A DNA stretch of 64,000 nt from Actinomadura syzygii (GCF_008085905.1 NZ_VSFF01000001.1:744001-808000), one strand, 5' to 3'. Counted from the first letter of the stretch, positions 1 through 8,373 are shown. Translations and numbers: made by a program. Notes: a model not told the origin generated them from the sequence alone.

Positions 1-1
1 C

Positions 2-376
2 GCCGCAGAGCCCGCGCGCCCCCTCGTCCTGGACGCCCCGGAGAGGCTCGTCGCGGACGTGGACGAGGCGCGCATCCGGCAGATCTTGGCGAACCTGCTG
101 ACGAACGTCCGCGCACACACCCCACCCGGCACGCCCGCGACCATTCGCCTTGCGCCGGGCGTCATAGAGGTGAGCGACGAGGGCCCGGGTATGTCTCCCG
201 CCGACGCCGCCCGCGCCTTCGAGCGTTTTCACCGAGCCGAACAGGGCACGACGGGCGCGGGCCTGGGCCTCCCAATAGTCGCCGCCATCGCCGCCGCCCA
301 CGGCGGCCGCGCCGAACTGTTCTCCGAACCGTCCAGAGGAACAACCGTCCGCATCACACTCGGCCTTCCGCACTAA
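2..376 (+). CDS. Sensor histidine kinase, C-terminal ATPase domain (5' end outside window)
   Basis: Open reading frame running in from the left edge; only the last ~124 residues are visible. They form a GHKL ATPase domain: N box with RQILANLLTNVRAHTPPG, G1 box DEGPGM and G2 box GAGLGLPIV. This is the ATP-binding half of a membrane two-component sensor kinase that would autophosphorylate a His lying upstream of the window. A GTG at 59 could be read as a start, but codons upstream (positions 2-58) continue the same domain, so it is internal. The 3' end overlaps the convergent minus-strand gene by about 23 nt. The sensor and DHp domains are outside the window, so the signal is unknown. Confidence 0.85.
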   Translation, partial: AAEPARPLVLDAPERLVADVDEARIRQILANLLTNVRAHTPPGTPATIRLAPGVIEVSDEGPGMSPADAARAFERFHRAEQGTTGAGLGLPIVAAIAAAHGGRAELFSEPSRGTTVRITLGLPH

Positions 377-686
377 CGCCCCCGCCGTCCTCGGCCGGAA
401 CCATGCGGTGTCGCAAGATGAGGTCCAGCGCGATGGCCGCCGACCTGGCGTCCCCGCAGGGCGAGACGAACCCGCCCCGCCCGTCTCCCGCCTCGAAGTA
501 GGCCCAGGCCCGTCCCGGCACGGCCCGCACGGTCACCACGGCCCCGACCTTGTCGACGGCCCCGTCCCAGCACACCCACAGCAGGGGCACGGGAAACCGG
601 AACTCGTCCCGGTCGTACAGGCCGACGCATCGCCATCCCATCGGCAAGAGCGCAACCCGCAACGCTTCCAACCTGCGCACCGCCAC
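354..686 (-). CDS. Small hypothetical protein, about 110 aa
   Basis: Unrecognised small protein with several Trp residues and the segment FRFPVPLLWVCWDGAVDKVG, lying just downstream of the RsbW-like ATPase gene on the same strand. I chose the GTG at 686. An in-frame ATG at 839, overlapping the upstream gene by 28 nt, would add 51 residues, but those codons are Arg-rich and have much lower GC3 (ggt, gct, tta, cga) than the rest. No signal peptide or membrane segment is visible. Small proteins of this kind often accompany WhiJ/DUF397/ATPase clusters in actinomycetes; no function is assigned. Coding status is supported mainly by GC3 after codon 52. Confidence 0.55.
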   Translation of the reverse strand: MAVRRLEALRVALLPMGWRCVGLYDRDEFRFPVPLLWVCWDGAVDKVGAVVTVRAVPGRAWAYFEAGDGRGGFVSPCGDARSAAIALDLILRHRMVPAEDGGGVSAEGRV

Positions 687-811
687 GTCATGGCCTAGGC
701 ATGTCCGACAGTCCAGGACGACCCGCCACCGCCCAACCGCTCCACGTAAACCCAACCCGCCCACACCCTTCTCTCTGATCCGTCGAGCAGCCTTCGTCCG
801 ACCCGGACGGG

Positions 812-1492
812 TCACACCGCACACCGCGCCCAGACCCATTTCCCGCTCGGCTCAGTCGGGGTCACGCCGCACGCGGCCGCCAGCGCCTCCACGATCGGCA
901 GCCCGCGCCCGCCCGTCCCGTCGTCATGCCCGGGGTCCAGGGCCGCCGCGTCGGGAGCCGCGTCCCCGGCCACCGCCTCCAGCAGACGCTTGATCGTCGG
1001 CCTGCCGTCCGAGGAGTCCCACACCGCGAGCAGCACCCCGCACGCCACCCGCGTGAACCGCACCCGGATCTCGCCACCGTCCGGCGTGTGCACGACCGCG
1101 TTCGAGACCAGCTCACTTGCGATCAACGTGACGTCGTCCCGCAACCCCGCCATCCCCCATGCGGAAAGCCGCAACTCCACCAGCATCCGCACCTGCCCCG
1201 GAGCCGTCCGCGCCGCCAGGAACCGCACGTCCAGCGCGCCCTCGGCGGTGCGGTTGATCTGCCGCAGCACCCGGACGGCCCGGTCCGCCACCGCCGACTC
1301 GGCCCCGACCTCGCCGAGCACATGCCCGCGCTCGCCGCCCAGCCGGAACCGCCGCCCGTCACACACGATCACCTGCTCACCCCGCGCCCCCAGCGACGCG
1401 ACCAACGTCCCGCCGTAAACGGTCGCGAGGTATCCCCGCTGCGCCAACTTGGCCGCCAGGACGTCCAGCGGCCTGCCCGTACAGTCGCCCAC
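812..1492 (-). CDS. RsbW-like ATP-binding regulatory protein (HATPase_c_2)
   Basis: About 226 aa: an N-terminal ~70-residue domain of unknown role followed by an anti-sigma-factor type GHKL ATPase domain. Visible motifs are the N box DVTLIASELVSNAVVHT, the G1-like VWDSSDGRP and the glycine-rich DDGTGGRGLPIVEAL. Proteins of this class act as soluble Ser kinases or anti-sigma factors, or as orphan partners of WhiJ-like regulators in Streptomyces and relatives. Start: GTG at 1492 with a GGAAGGAG Shine-Dalgarno sequence 8 nt upstream; the frame stays open to 2173 but that extension is antisense to the next gene. It is divergent from the XRE regulator at 1724, with a 231-nt shared promoter region. 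Confidence 0.8.
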   Translation of the reverse strand: MGDCTGRPLDVLAAKLAQRGYLATVYGGTLVASLGARGEQVIVCDGRRFRLGGERGHVLGEVGAESAVADRAVRVLRQINRTAEGALDVRFLAARTAPGQVRMLVELRLSAWGMAGLRDDVTLIASELVSNAVVHTPDGGEIRVRFTRVACGVLLAVWDSSDGRPTIKRLLEAVAGDAAPDAAALDPGHDDGTGGRGLPIVEALAAACGVTPTEPSGKWVWARCAV

Positions 1493-1723
1493 GAGTCCGA
1501 CTCCTTCCAGCCGGGCAAGGCCCCGGACACGGTGCGGTAAGCACCGGCCGGGTCGTTGTCTCTTCGCACACGTCACGACCGGGTCCGCCAAATGCTTCGT
1601 AACTCTCCAGAAGCACTCACACGCAGCCTGTGACGCTGGCAAGCTAACGCCGTCAAGAGTGCACCCAGTGATACCCTCTCGGCAAGTCCCAATCGGCAAC
1701 TTTCCAAAACTGGAGGCAGGGTC

Positions 1724-2587
1724 GTGCCGATACGCCCGAGTCCGACCGTGCGCGGTCGCCGACTGCGCTACGAGTTGCGACGTCTGCGGGAAGAATGCGG
1801 GCTGACGATCGACCAGGTCGTGAGCCGAGCCCAGGACGACTTCAGCGCCTCGACCATCAGCCGATGGGAGAACGGCGAACGCCGCGTCCGCCCCGCCGAC
1901 CTGCGCGTGTTGCTGGACATCTACGAAGTGGACCCCGACAGGCAAGAGGTGCTGCTCACCTTCGCCCGCGAAGCCCGCCAGCGGGGATGGTGGCACTCGT
2001 ACGGCGCCGCGATCCCCAGTTGGTTCCAGTTCTTCGTCGGCCTGGAGACCGAGGCGGCTTCGATCAAGGCGTACGAGTCCGAACTCATGCCCGGCCTGCT
2101 CCAGACCCCGGACTACTACCGGGCGTTCCTCAACGCCGCGCCTGCGGTGGGCAACGATGACGAGATCGACCACAAGATCGACGTGCGCTCGGCCCGCCAG
2201 GAGCGCCTCACCGGAGAGGACCCGCCGAAGTTCTGGGCGGTGGTGAACGAAGCCGTGATCCGCCGAGTGGTCGGGGGCGAGGAGGTGATGAGCGCCCAGC
2301 TACGCCACGTCGTAGAACTCGCCCGTCGGCCTCAAGTGAGCGTCCAGGTACTCCCCTTCAAGGCCGGAGTGCATCCAGCGATGGACGGATCGTTCACGAT
2401 TCTGGACTTTCCGGGGGCCAGCGACCCCGATGTGGTCTACCTGGAGAACCAGACAGGCAGCCTCTATCTGGAAGAGACGCCCCAAGTCGAGCGCTATACA
2501 CTGATGTTCAACTACCTCATAGCCAAAGCGCTCGATCCCGACGAGTCGCTGACTATGATCACTCGCGTAGCCGACGAACTGTCGTGA
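1724..2587 (+). CDS. WhiJ-like XRE-family regulator with DUF5753 domain
   Basis: 287 aa. Residues ~10-65 form a Cro/C1 helix-turn-helix (LRREECGLTIDQV and STISRWENGERRV regions), followed by the ~180-residue DUF5753 region with the family hallmarks ELMPGLLQTPDYYRA and QVLPFKAGVHPAMDGSF. Family knowledge: such WhiJ-like proteins are DNA-binding developmental regulators in filamentous actinomycetes and are normally paired with a small DUF397 protein, as here. Start GTG 1724 has GGAGG about 8 nt upstream. The DUF397 gene begins 24 nt after the stop, so the two are probably co-transcribed. Target and signal are not evident. Confidence 0.9.
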   Translation: MPIRPSPTVRGRRLRYELRRLREECGLTIDQVVSRAQDDFSASTISRWENGERRVRPADLRVLLDIYEVDPDRQEVLLTFAREARQRGWWHSYGAAIPSWFQFFVGLETEAASIKAYESELMPGLLQTPDYYRAFLNAAPAVGNDDEIDHKIDVRSARQERLTGEDPPKFWAVVNEAVIRRVVGGEEVMSAQLRHVVELARRPQVSVQVLPFKAGVHPAMDGSFTILDFPGASDPDVVYLENQTGSLYLEETPQVERYTLMFNYLIAKALDPDESLTMITRVADELS

Positions 2588-2611
2588 GTCGCGATCGAGG
2601 AGGTGCGGGCC

Positions 2612-2818
2612 ATGGCCGACGCGGAGTTCTCCCGCGCCGTCTGGCGAAAGAGCCGCCGGAGCAACAACGGCGGCAACTGTGTGGAAGTGGCCGACCTCAT
2701 GCCGAGGATCGGAGTCCGCGACAGCAAGACCCCGAACGCCGGGCACCTTTCATTCACCCCCGAGACCTGGGCCGCCTTCATAGCGGACGCACGCGACGGC
2801 CACTTCGACCTCCCGTGA
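2612..2818 (+). CDS. DUF397 protein, partner of WhiJ-like regulator
   Basis: 68 aa. Shows the DUF397 pattern: WRKSRRSNNGGNCVEV near the N-terminus, VRDSKTPN in the middle and SFTPETWAAFIADARDGHFD at the end. DUF397 proteins act as partners or antagonists of the adjacent DUF5753 regulators in Streptomyces relatives. I chose ATG 2612 because AGGAGG ends 8 nt upstream; a GTG at 2603 overlaps that Shine-Dalgarno sequence and is unlikely. Forms an apparent operon with the upstream XRE gene. Confidence 0.88.
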   Translation: MADAEFSRAVWRKSRRSNNGGNCVEVADLMPRIGVRDSKTPNAGHLSFTPETWAAFIADARDGHFDLP

Positions 2819-2901
2819 CCTAGCCCCGCCCCCCAGTGAGCGCTCTGTCCTCCGGCGCTCCACAGCGCGAAGACCCACCTCCCCTATCGCAAGGCGCGAG
2901 G

Positions 2902-3612
2902 TTAGACGAGCTGGCGGTAGGTCAGCTCGTACAGGTGTGAGCCTTTGACCAGGACTGAGACCTCTACTGGACGGTCGTCGTGGGAGAAGGCGACCCGGAA
3001 CTGGCGGATCACGGGGACGTCCGGCAGCACCAGGAGGTCGACCTCCTCGCTCGTCGGCATCCGCGCGGACACGGCGTCTACGAAGTGCTGGAGTTCGTAT
3101 CCGAGGGCGGCCAGAACGCGGTGCGCCCCGCCGGGGATCCTCTTCGATCCGGCGAGCGCGGTACCGCTCGCCAGTTCCAGCGGGTAGTACGACCACTCGA
3201 CCTCGACGGGCCGTCCGCCGTGGCGCAGCAACCGCCGACGCAGCAACACATGCCCGCCCGCGTCGATGTTGAGCGCCTCGGCCACCTCGTTCGGAGCCGG
3301 GACCTCTCCGACGTGCAGCAACTCGTAGGAATATCCGCCAGGAGAGGGTGAGAAATAGGCTCCGACCTCCACCCGGAACGGCTGGCGATCACGGACGTAC
3401 ACGCCCTTGCCTTGACGGCTCGTCAAATAGCCCTCGGCTTTGAGCACCGCCAGAGCCTTCTGCACGGTCGTATTGGAGACACCGAACTCTGTGACCAGCA
3501 GCGCCGTGGAAGGCAGTTGAGTTCCCGGCAGGAGGTCCCCGGCCATGATCCGGGCCCGCAGTTCCGCCGCCATCTGCTCGTACGGAGGACGGTCATCCGC
3601 TCGTCGCGTCAT
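2902..3612 (-). CDS. GntR-family transcriptional regulator with UTRA domain (HutC type)
   Basis: 236 aa. Residues ~5-75 form a GntR winged helix (PPYEQMAAELRARIMAGDLL, LPSTALLVTEFGVSNTTVQKAL). The rest is a UTRA ligand-binding domain ending in a beta strand with ELTYRQLV. HutC-type proteins are effector-responsive repressors. The start is ambiguous: ATG 3612 lies 5 nt after the upstream stop, while a TTG at 3621 would overlap that stop. It follows a UTRA-only gene, so the pair appears translationally coupled. No metabolic target gene is adjacent. Confidence 0.85.
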   Translation of the reverse strand: MTRRADDRPPYEQMAAELRARIMAGDLLPGTQLPSTALLVTEFGVSNTTVQKALAVLKAEGYLTSRQGKGVYVRDRQPFRVEVGAYFSPSPGGYSYELLHVGEVPAPNEVAEALNIDAGGHVLLRRRLLRHGGRPVEVEWSYYPLELASGTALAGSKRIPGGAHRVLAALGYELQHFVDAVSARMPTSEEVDLLVLPDVPVIRQFRVAFSHDDRPVEVSVLVKGSHLYELTYRQLV

Positions 3613-3617
3613 CGCGC

Positions 3618-4148
3618 TCAACCCGCAACCAGCCGGTACCGCAAACGGCGCCCCTCAGCGCCCATCACCATGACGGACGCCTCGAACACCGCGCCTTCGG
3701 CGTCCAGGCAAGTACGCGACAAGACGATCACCGGCGTCCCCGCGGGGAGGTTCAATTCGGCGGCTTCGTCGGCCGTGGCGTCCCGGAAGGCGATGTCCTC
3801 CCGGGCCTCGTGCACCGAACGGCCCATGTTCGCGAGCAGGGTCACGGCACCACCCTTGATCTTCCCCATGGCGGCGAGGGCGGTGCCATCAGCGATTTCA
3901 GCCGGATACCACGAGTCGGTGAGCTCGACGGGCCGTCCATCGAGGAGCATCGTTCTGCGCCGCACCACGGCCGGACGTCCAGGCGCCAGCCCCAAGGCCG
4001 TGGCCACGTCCGGGGGCGGAACCTCTGTCGACACGTCCCGCAACCGCTGCGTGCCGACCCGTCCAGCCTGCGCAGCCTCCTCGGTCCACGCATCGACCTG
4101 TCCTTCTTGCCTGGGAGACAGGTACGGCAGCGAACTCACGACCCACAC
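3618..4148 (-). CDS. UTRA-domain protein without DNA-binding domain (GntR-family relative)
   Basis: 176 aa consisting almost wholly of a UTRA domain: entry segment LPYLSPRQEGQVDAWTEEA, core VVRRRTMLLDGRPVELTDS and the final strand RRLRYRLV. The ~70-residue winged helix expected upstream is absent; the GTG at 4148 has a GAAGGGG Shine-Dalgarno sequence 7 nt upstream, so the short form looks genuine rather than truncated by a wrong start. UTRA-only regulators exist in actinomycetes. It could bind a small molecule and heterodimerise with the full GntR-UTRA protein encoded immediately downstream; that is inference. Confidence 0.8.
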   Translation of the reverse strand: MWVVSSLPYLSPRQEGQVDAWTEEAAQAGRVGTQRLRDVSTEVPPPDVATALGLAPGRPAVVRRRTMLLDGRPVELTDSWYPAEIADGTALAAMGKIKGGAVTLLANMGRSVHEAREDIAFRDATADEAAELNLPAGTPVIVLSRTCLDAEGAVFEASVMVMGAEGRRLRYRLVAG

Positions 4149-4370
4149 GACACTCGCCCCTTCAACGCCCTCTACTTATCGCGAAAACCATTATGGCCGC
4201 CATCTGGCTCTAGTCACCCGTACTGGACGTCCCCCAGCGGTCCGGTGGCGCACCGCGGGGTTCGGGGCGGTGTGGGCGCGGGCCGCCCCATTCGACCTCT
4301 GGTAACCCACGGGCATTATCCGTTTCGGGGGAGGATTATTCGGTTAGGTGGTTCGGTAGGTTTTGGGGGC

Positions 4371-4805
4371 ATGCAGCCACCGACGGGCACGCCTCCGATT
4401 CCTTATGCGGGGTACCACGACGGGCCGCGCCGGATCCTCGTCCTGAACCTGCGTCGCGGCCTGGTCGCGGGTTCCTCTGTCACCGTCAACATCGACGGGA
4501 ACGACTATCCGCAGCGCTGGGGCCGGAAGGCATTCGAGATACCAGGAGACCGCCCGGTCTCGGTGGCGGTCTTTCAGAGTCTGCGGAGCCGCCAGGCGGG
4601 GCTTGCGACGATGGTGCTGGCGCCCGGGGCGTCGGCCGAGTTGGAGTACCGCGGTCCGGCCCACTTGGCGATGGCCGGTGAACTCGGTCTGCCCGGCACG
4701 GTCCGCCAGCGCGGGCTGGCGATGCAATCCGTGCTGCTCGGCTGCCTGGGTTTGGTACTGCTCTTCCTCTTGCTCTTCTTCGTCTTCATCCTCACGAGCG
4801 TGTAA
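4371..4805 (+). CDS. Small C-terminally membrane-anchored protein
   Basis: 144 aa. An N-terminal soluble, beta-rich part (residues ~15-110, with VTVNIDGNDYPQRWG and AELEYRGPAHLAMAG) is followed by one hydrophobic segment (SVLLGCLGLVLLFLLLFFVF) at the extreme C-terminus, suggesting a tail-anchored topology with the soluble part in the cytoplasm. The reading frame is open further upstream, but ATG 4371 begins the recognisable domain. It resembles the protein encoded at 27093-27509 in length and layout (positive-inside sheet domain, then a terminal hydrophobic helix). Function unknown. Confidence 0.7.
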   Translation: MQPPTGTPPIPYAGYHDGPRRILVLNLRRGLVAGSSVTVNIDGNDYPQRWGRKAFEIPGDRPVSVAVFQSLRSRQAGLATMVLAPGASAELEYRGPAHLAMAGELGLPGTVRQRGLAMQSVLLGCLGLVLLFLLLFFVFILTSV

Positions 4806-5001
4806 GGGCGGCCCTCTCTCTATCAGAGATTGAAGTGGCGTTCGTGCAGGTGGGATGGAAGGGGTGAGTGGCGGACGGGATTCACTGTGGCGGAGGTGTG
4901 CGTTCGGATGACATTCTCAGAGGACCGGCGGGTAGCAGCGTTCGACGCCGGTAGCCCCGCGCCGTGGAGATCGATCGACCGCGACGGCAGGAAGGCTGAG
5001 C

Positions 5002-5712
5002 ATGCACGATCCCGACGAAGTCACGATCCAACTCCTCCCCCATTTCGCGTGCCGTCCGGCGGGCCGTGAGATCGGTGCGGAGGAGACCGTCAGCAGATTG
5101 ATCATCCACCTCGCGCTGGAGACCGGCAGCCTGTCGCGGCAGGTCATCGCCGCGCGCCTCTGGCCCGACCTGGACCCGGTCGGCTCCGCCAAGCGGCTGC
5201 GGCAACTGCTCTGGCGCATGCGGCCGGAAGCGCGGTCCATGCTCGTCATCGGCGCGGACTCGCTGCGGCTGGCCGAGGACGTGACCGTCGACTACCACGC
5301 GGCCAAGAGCCTGGCCCAGCACATCGTCCACGTCGACCCGGGCGGCCTGCACGACATCGACCCGGTGATCGTGCGCCTGCTGGGCACCGAGCTGCTCCGC
5401 GACGGCTACGACGAGGAGGTCCTCAGCGAACGGGACCGGTGGAACCGGCTTCGCCTGCTCGCCCTCGAAAGGCTGGCCACGACGGCGCTGGAGCTCGGCG
5501 ACACGGAGAACGCCATCATCCTGGCCACGCTCGGGACGCAGGTGGACGACCTCGCCGAGATCCCGCCGCGCGTCCTCGTCCAGGCGCATCTGCGGCGCGG
5601 CGACACGGTCACCGCCTACCGCACCTTCCTCGACTACGGCACCGTGGTGCGGCGGGAGCTGGGCGTGGAGCCGGGTCCCGCCCTCCAGGAACTGGTCTCC
5701 GACCTGCACTGA
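5002..5712 (+). CDS. SARP-like regulator with BTAD domain (short form)
   Basis: 236 aa. The N-terminal ~95 residues resemble the winged-helix DNA-binding part of AfsR/SARP regulators (SRQVIAARLWPDLDPVGSAKRLRQ, then LRLAEDVTVDYHAA). The remaining part is a bacterial transcriptional activation domain ending with the family signature YGTVVRRELGVEPGPALQEL. SARPs activate secondary-metabolite or developmental operons. Start ATG 5002, with AGGAAGG about 8 nt upstream. It is convergent with the NarL-type response regulator (8 nt apart). No biosynthetic cluster lies nearby; the ABC transporter/cationic protein locus is the closest plausible target, by inference only. Confidence 0.8.
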   Translation: MHDPDEVTIQLLPHFACRPAGREIGAEETVSRLIIHLALETGSLSRQVIAARLWPDLDPVGSAKRLRQLLWRMRPEARSMLVIGADSLRLAEDVTVDYHAAKSLAQHIVHVDPGGLHDIDPVIVRLLGTELLRDGYDEEVLSERDRWNRLRLLALERLATTALELGDTENAIILATLGTQVDDLAEIPPRVLVQAHLRRGDTVTAYRTFLDYGTVVRRELGVEPGPALQELVSDLH

Positions 5713-5719
5713 CCGCACG

Positions 5720-6388
5720 TCAGCCGCTCCCGCCGGGTCCGGCGAGGCCCATGTCGTAGGCGAAGATCGTGGCCTGGACGCGGTCCCGGAGGCCGAGCTT
5801 GCCGAAGATCGCGTTGACGTGGGTCTTCACCGTCGCGGTGCCGATGCCCAGCACGGCGGCGATCTCGGCGTTGTTGAGGCCCCGCGCCAGGTTGCGCAGG
5901 ACGTCGACCTCCCGGCCCGTGAGCAGCCCGAGGCGCTCGTCCGGGCGGGGCCGCGCGCCGACCGAGCCCGCGACGAACGCGTCGATCAACTGGCGGGTCA
6001 CCGCCGGGGCCAGCATCGCCTCGCCGCCCGCCACGGTACGGATCGCGTCGAGGAGGTCCTGCGGATCGCAGTCCTTGAGGAGGAAGCCGGAGGCGCCTGC
6101 GCGCAGGGCGCCGAACACGTATTCGTCGCGCCGGAACGTCGTGAGCACCAGCACCCGGGTCGAGGGCGCCGCCTCGGCCAGCGCGCGGGTGGCCGCCAGC
6201 CCGTCCATGCCGGGCATCCTGATGTCCATGAGGACGACGTCCGGACGGCAGCCGGCGACCGTCCGCAGGACCTCGGCCCCGTCCCCCGCCTGCCCGACGA
6301 CCGTCAGATCGGGCTCCTCGTCGATGATCGCGGCGAATCCCACCCGCACGACGGGCTGGTCGTCGGCCACGAGCACGCGGATCGTCAC
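5720..6388 (-). CDS. NarL/LuxR-family response regulator
   Basis: 222 aa. Receiver domain residues 1-120 with acidic pair DDQ, phospho-acceptor Asp in VVLMDIRMPGMDGLAATRAL, Thr in VLVLTTF and Lys in GFLLKD. The C-terminal LuxR helix-turn-helix includes LTGREVDVLRNLARGLNNAE and TVKTHVNAIFGKLGLRDRVQ. The GTG start at 6388 overlaps the TGA of the upstream sensor kinase by 4 nt, so the two are translationally coupled and form a cognate two-component pair. LuxR-type response regulators with this kinase class often control adjacent ABC transporters; a link to the ABC operon at 10-11.8 kb is possible. Confidence 0.92.
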   Translation of the reverse strand: MTIRVLVADDQPVVRVGFAAIIDEEPDLTVVGQAGDGAEVLRTVAGCRPDVVLMDIRMPGMDGLAATRALAEAAPSTRVLVLTTFRRDEYVFGALRAGASGFLLKDCDPQDLLDAIRTVAGGEAMLAPAVTRQLIDAFVAGSVGARPRPDERLGLLTGREVDVLRNLARGLNNAEIAAVLGIGTATVKTHVNAIFGKLGLRDRVQATIFAYDMGLAGPGGSG

Positions 6389-8373
6389 GGCCGGGCCCCC
6401 GCCGCCGACTCCATCGTCTCCAGCAGTTCGCGCATGCCCGCCAGCGCCGCCCGCGCCTCTGCGGCCACGACGGTCAGCGCGGCGTGCCGGTCGTGCGCCG
6501 GACCGCCGTCCAGCGCCGACTCGCCGGTGCGCACCAGCCGGACGGTGTGGTCGAAGACCGCCTCCCGTAACCCGGCGGCGACCTGGTACCGCTCGGCCCG
6601 CACGACGTGGTCGGTGTGCGCCGCCACCGCTTCCGCCATCGATCGCTCCCATTCTCTGCCCCGGCTCCGCCTGGACCTGACTGCGGCGCCCCACGTCCAG
6701 AATGGCAGCATGACGGAGGCGGCGGGCGCCCCGAAGAACACGAGGCCGGAGACGACGTCCCCGGCGGTGAACGGCGCCTCCGCCGGATCGGCGGCGAAGC
6801 CCGCCCCCGCGAGCAGACCCGCCACCGCACCGGTCGCGGCCACGCCCAGCAGGCCCGAGGTCGCCGACGGCCCGTAGACGGCCAGCGAGTACACGGCGAT
6901 CGCCTCCGCGGTCCACGCCAGCGCCAGCGCCGTGAGCCAGCCCGGGGTGATCACCCCGGTCAGGGTCAGCCCGGCCCAGAGGACGTCGACGCCGGCCAGG
7001 CCCGCCATGGTCGCCACCGGGGCCGTCCGCCGCCACAACAGCACGAGCGCGTGCGCCGACAGCAGCCCGAACAGGACGGTGAGGCCGACCGGAGTGGCGT
7101 ACACGACCGGGTCAGGCGGGGTGACCGCGAGCAGCGGCAGCCCGACGGACAGGGCCACCGCCATCACGTCCACCAGTTCGGGCCAGCCGAGCTCGCGGCG
7201 CACGCGGACCGGCGCGGGGAACACCGCGTGGACCGACCAGCCGCCGTCCGCCGTGGGGCCCGCCCGCAGCGTGCCGCCCGCCTCGGCCGCCCGGGTCCGC
7301 ATGCCCTCCACCCCGCGGCCCCCGCTCAGCTCCGTGCCGTCGGCCCAGGCGCCGCCCTTCTCGTTGCGCACGAGCACGTCGAGCGCGCCGGGACGGTACT
7401 CGATGCGAACGGTGACCGGCGCCCCCATCGCGTGCCGCATCGCGTTCGTGAGCGACTCCTGGACCACGCCGTAGGCGGCGGCGACGGTCTCGCCGGGCAG
7501 CGCGCGCGACTCGCCGGACACCGCGACCGACACCGGGACGCCGAGCCGGGCCAGCCCGGTGCACAGCGGCGAGACGGCCGCCCGCAGGTCGGCGTCCGGG
7601 GGCCGGTCGGACGATCGGCCCACGACGTCCACCAGCCGGTTGAGCGCGGCCAGGACCTCCCGTCCGGTGCCGACGGCGACGGCGAGGGCCTCGGCGACCA
7701 TCTCGGGACGCCGCTCGGCGAGGCGGAGCGCGGCGGTCGCGTGCACGGTGACGGCGCTGAGGTGGTGACCCGCGACATCGTGCAGGTCGCGGGCCAGCCG
7801 CTCCCGCTCGGCCGCGGCCAGCAGCAGCCGTTCCCGCTCGGCCGCGGCCAGCCGTTCGGCGAGCAGCCGCCGCACTTCCAGCTGTTGCCGCCGCAGTTGC
7901 CCGAAGGCGATGACGGCCGTGTAGCAGGCGGTCATCATCACGGTGGTGGCCAGCGCCTCCAGCGGCGAGTTCGGCGTCACGGCGGTGACGAGGGCACCGG
8001 CCGTGAGAGCCAGCGCGCCGCCGGTCACGGCCGTCCTGGCCGGACGATGCACGGCCAGCGAGTAGAGCGCCACCAGGTCGGCCGCCCAGAGCACGGGGGC
8101 GCCGGCGGCGGACGGGAGAGCCAGATCGGCCGCGGCCGCGATCGCCACCGCCAGGCCGAGCACCGCCGCCGGATGCTCCCGGCGCAGGCACAGCGCCACC
8201 GCCACGACCGCGCCCGCGAGCAGGCCGAGCGTCCGTTCCCGCGCGCCGAAGGGCTCTTCGAGGATCGCCGCCACGACCTGGCCCGCGACGAGCTGAGCCG
8301 CCAGAAGGGCCAGGGGCAGCACGACGTCGTTCACACGTGGCCGATGTCGTGTCAACCCGACTAACGAGAGCAC
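6385..8373 (-). CDS. NarL-type sensor histidine kinase with duplicated, degenerate C-terminal half
   Basis: 662 aa. Residues ~15-160 hold several membrane segments, then a HisKA_3 dimerisation domain with RERLARDLHDVAGHH (phospho-acceptor His198) and a GHKL ATPase domain (VVQESLTNAMRHA, GGRGVEGMRTRA) to ~390. Unusually, residues ~400-565 hold a second set of 4-5 membrane segments, followed by a second HisKA_3-like helix pair (594-655) in which ERYQVAAGLREA stands where ER..IA.ELHD is expected, so the His is Arg603; no second ATPase domain follows. It looks like an internal duplication with decay or repurposing. Start GTG 8373; GTG at 8334 is an alternative. Coupled to the response regulator downstream. 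Confidence 0.88.
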   Translation of the reverse strand: MLSLVGLTRHRPRVNDVVLPLALLAAQLVAGQVVAAILEEPFGARERTLGLLAGAVVAVALCLRREHPAAVLGLAVAIAAAADLALPSAAGAPVLWAADLVALYSLAVHRPARTAVTGGALALTAGALVTAVTPNSPLEALATTVMMTACYTAVIAFGQLRRQQLEVRRLLAERLAAAERERLLLAAAERERLARDLHDVAGHHLSAVTVHATAALRLAERRPEMVAEALAVAVGTGREVLAALNRLVDVVGRSSDRPPDADLRAAVSPLCTGLARLGVPVSVAVSGESRALPGETVAAAYGVVQESLTNAMRHAMGAPVTVRIEYRPGALDVLVRNEKGGAWADGTELSGGRGVEGMRTRAAEAGGTLRAGPTADGGWSVHAVFPAPVRVRRELGWPELVDVMAVALSVGLPLLAVTPPDPVVYATPVGLTVLFGLLSAHALVLLWRRTAPVATMAGLAGVDVLWAGLTLTGVITPGWLTALALAWTAEAIAVYSLAVYGPSATSGLLGVAATGAVAGLLAGAGFAADPAEAPFTAGDVVSGLVFFGAPAASVMLPFWTWGAAVRSRRSRGREWERSMAEAVAAHTDHVVRAERYQVAAGLREAVFDHTVRLVRTGESALDGGPAHDRHAALTVVAAEARAALAGMRELLETMESAAGARP

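Noticed and set aside
2584..2823. Alternative frame overlapping the DUF397 gene
   Set aside because: The other frame matches DUF397 closely and has the correctly spaced AGGAGG.
6607..8364. Long plus-strand open frame antisense to the sensor kinase
   Set aside because: High-GC antisense frame; composition dominated by Arg/Gly/His/Gln, no domain, while the minus strand encodes a clear kinase.
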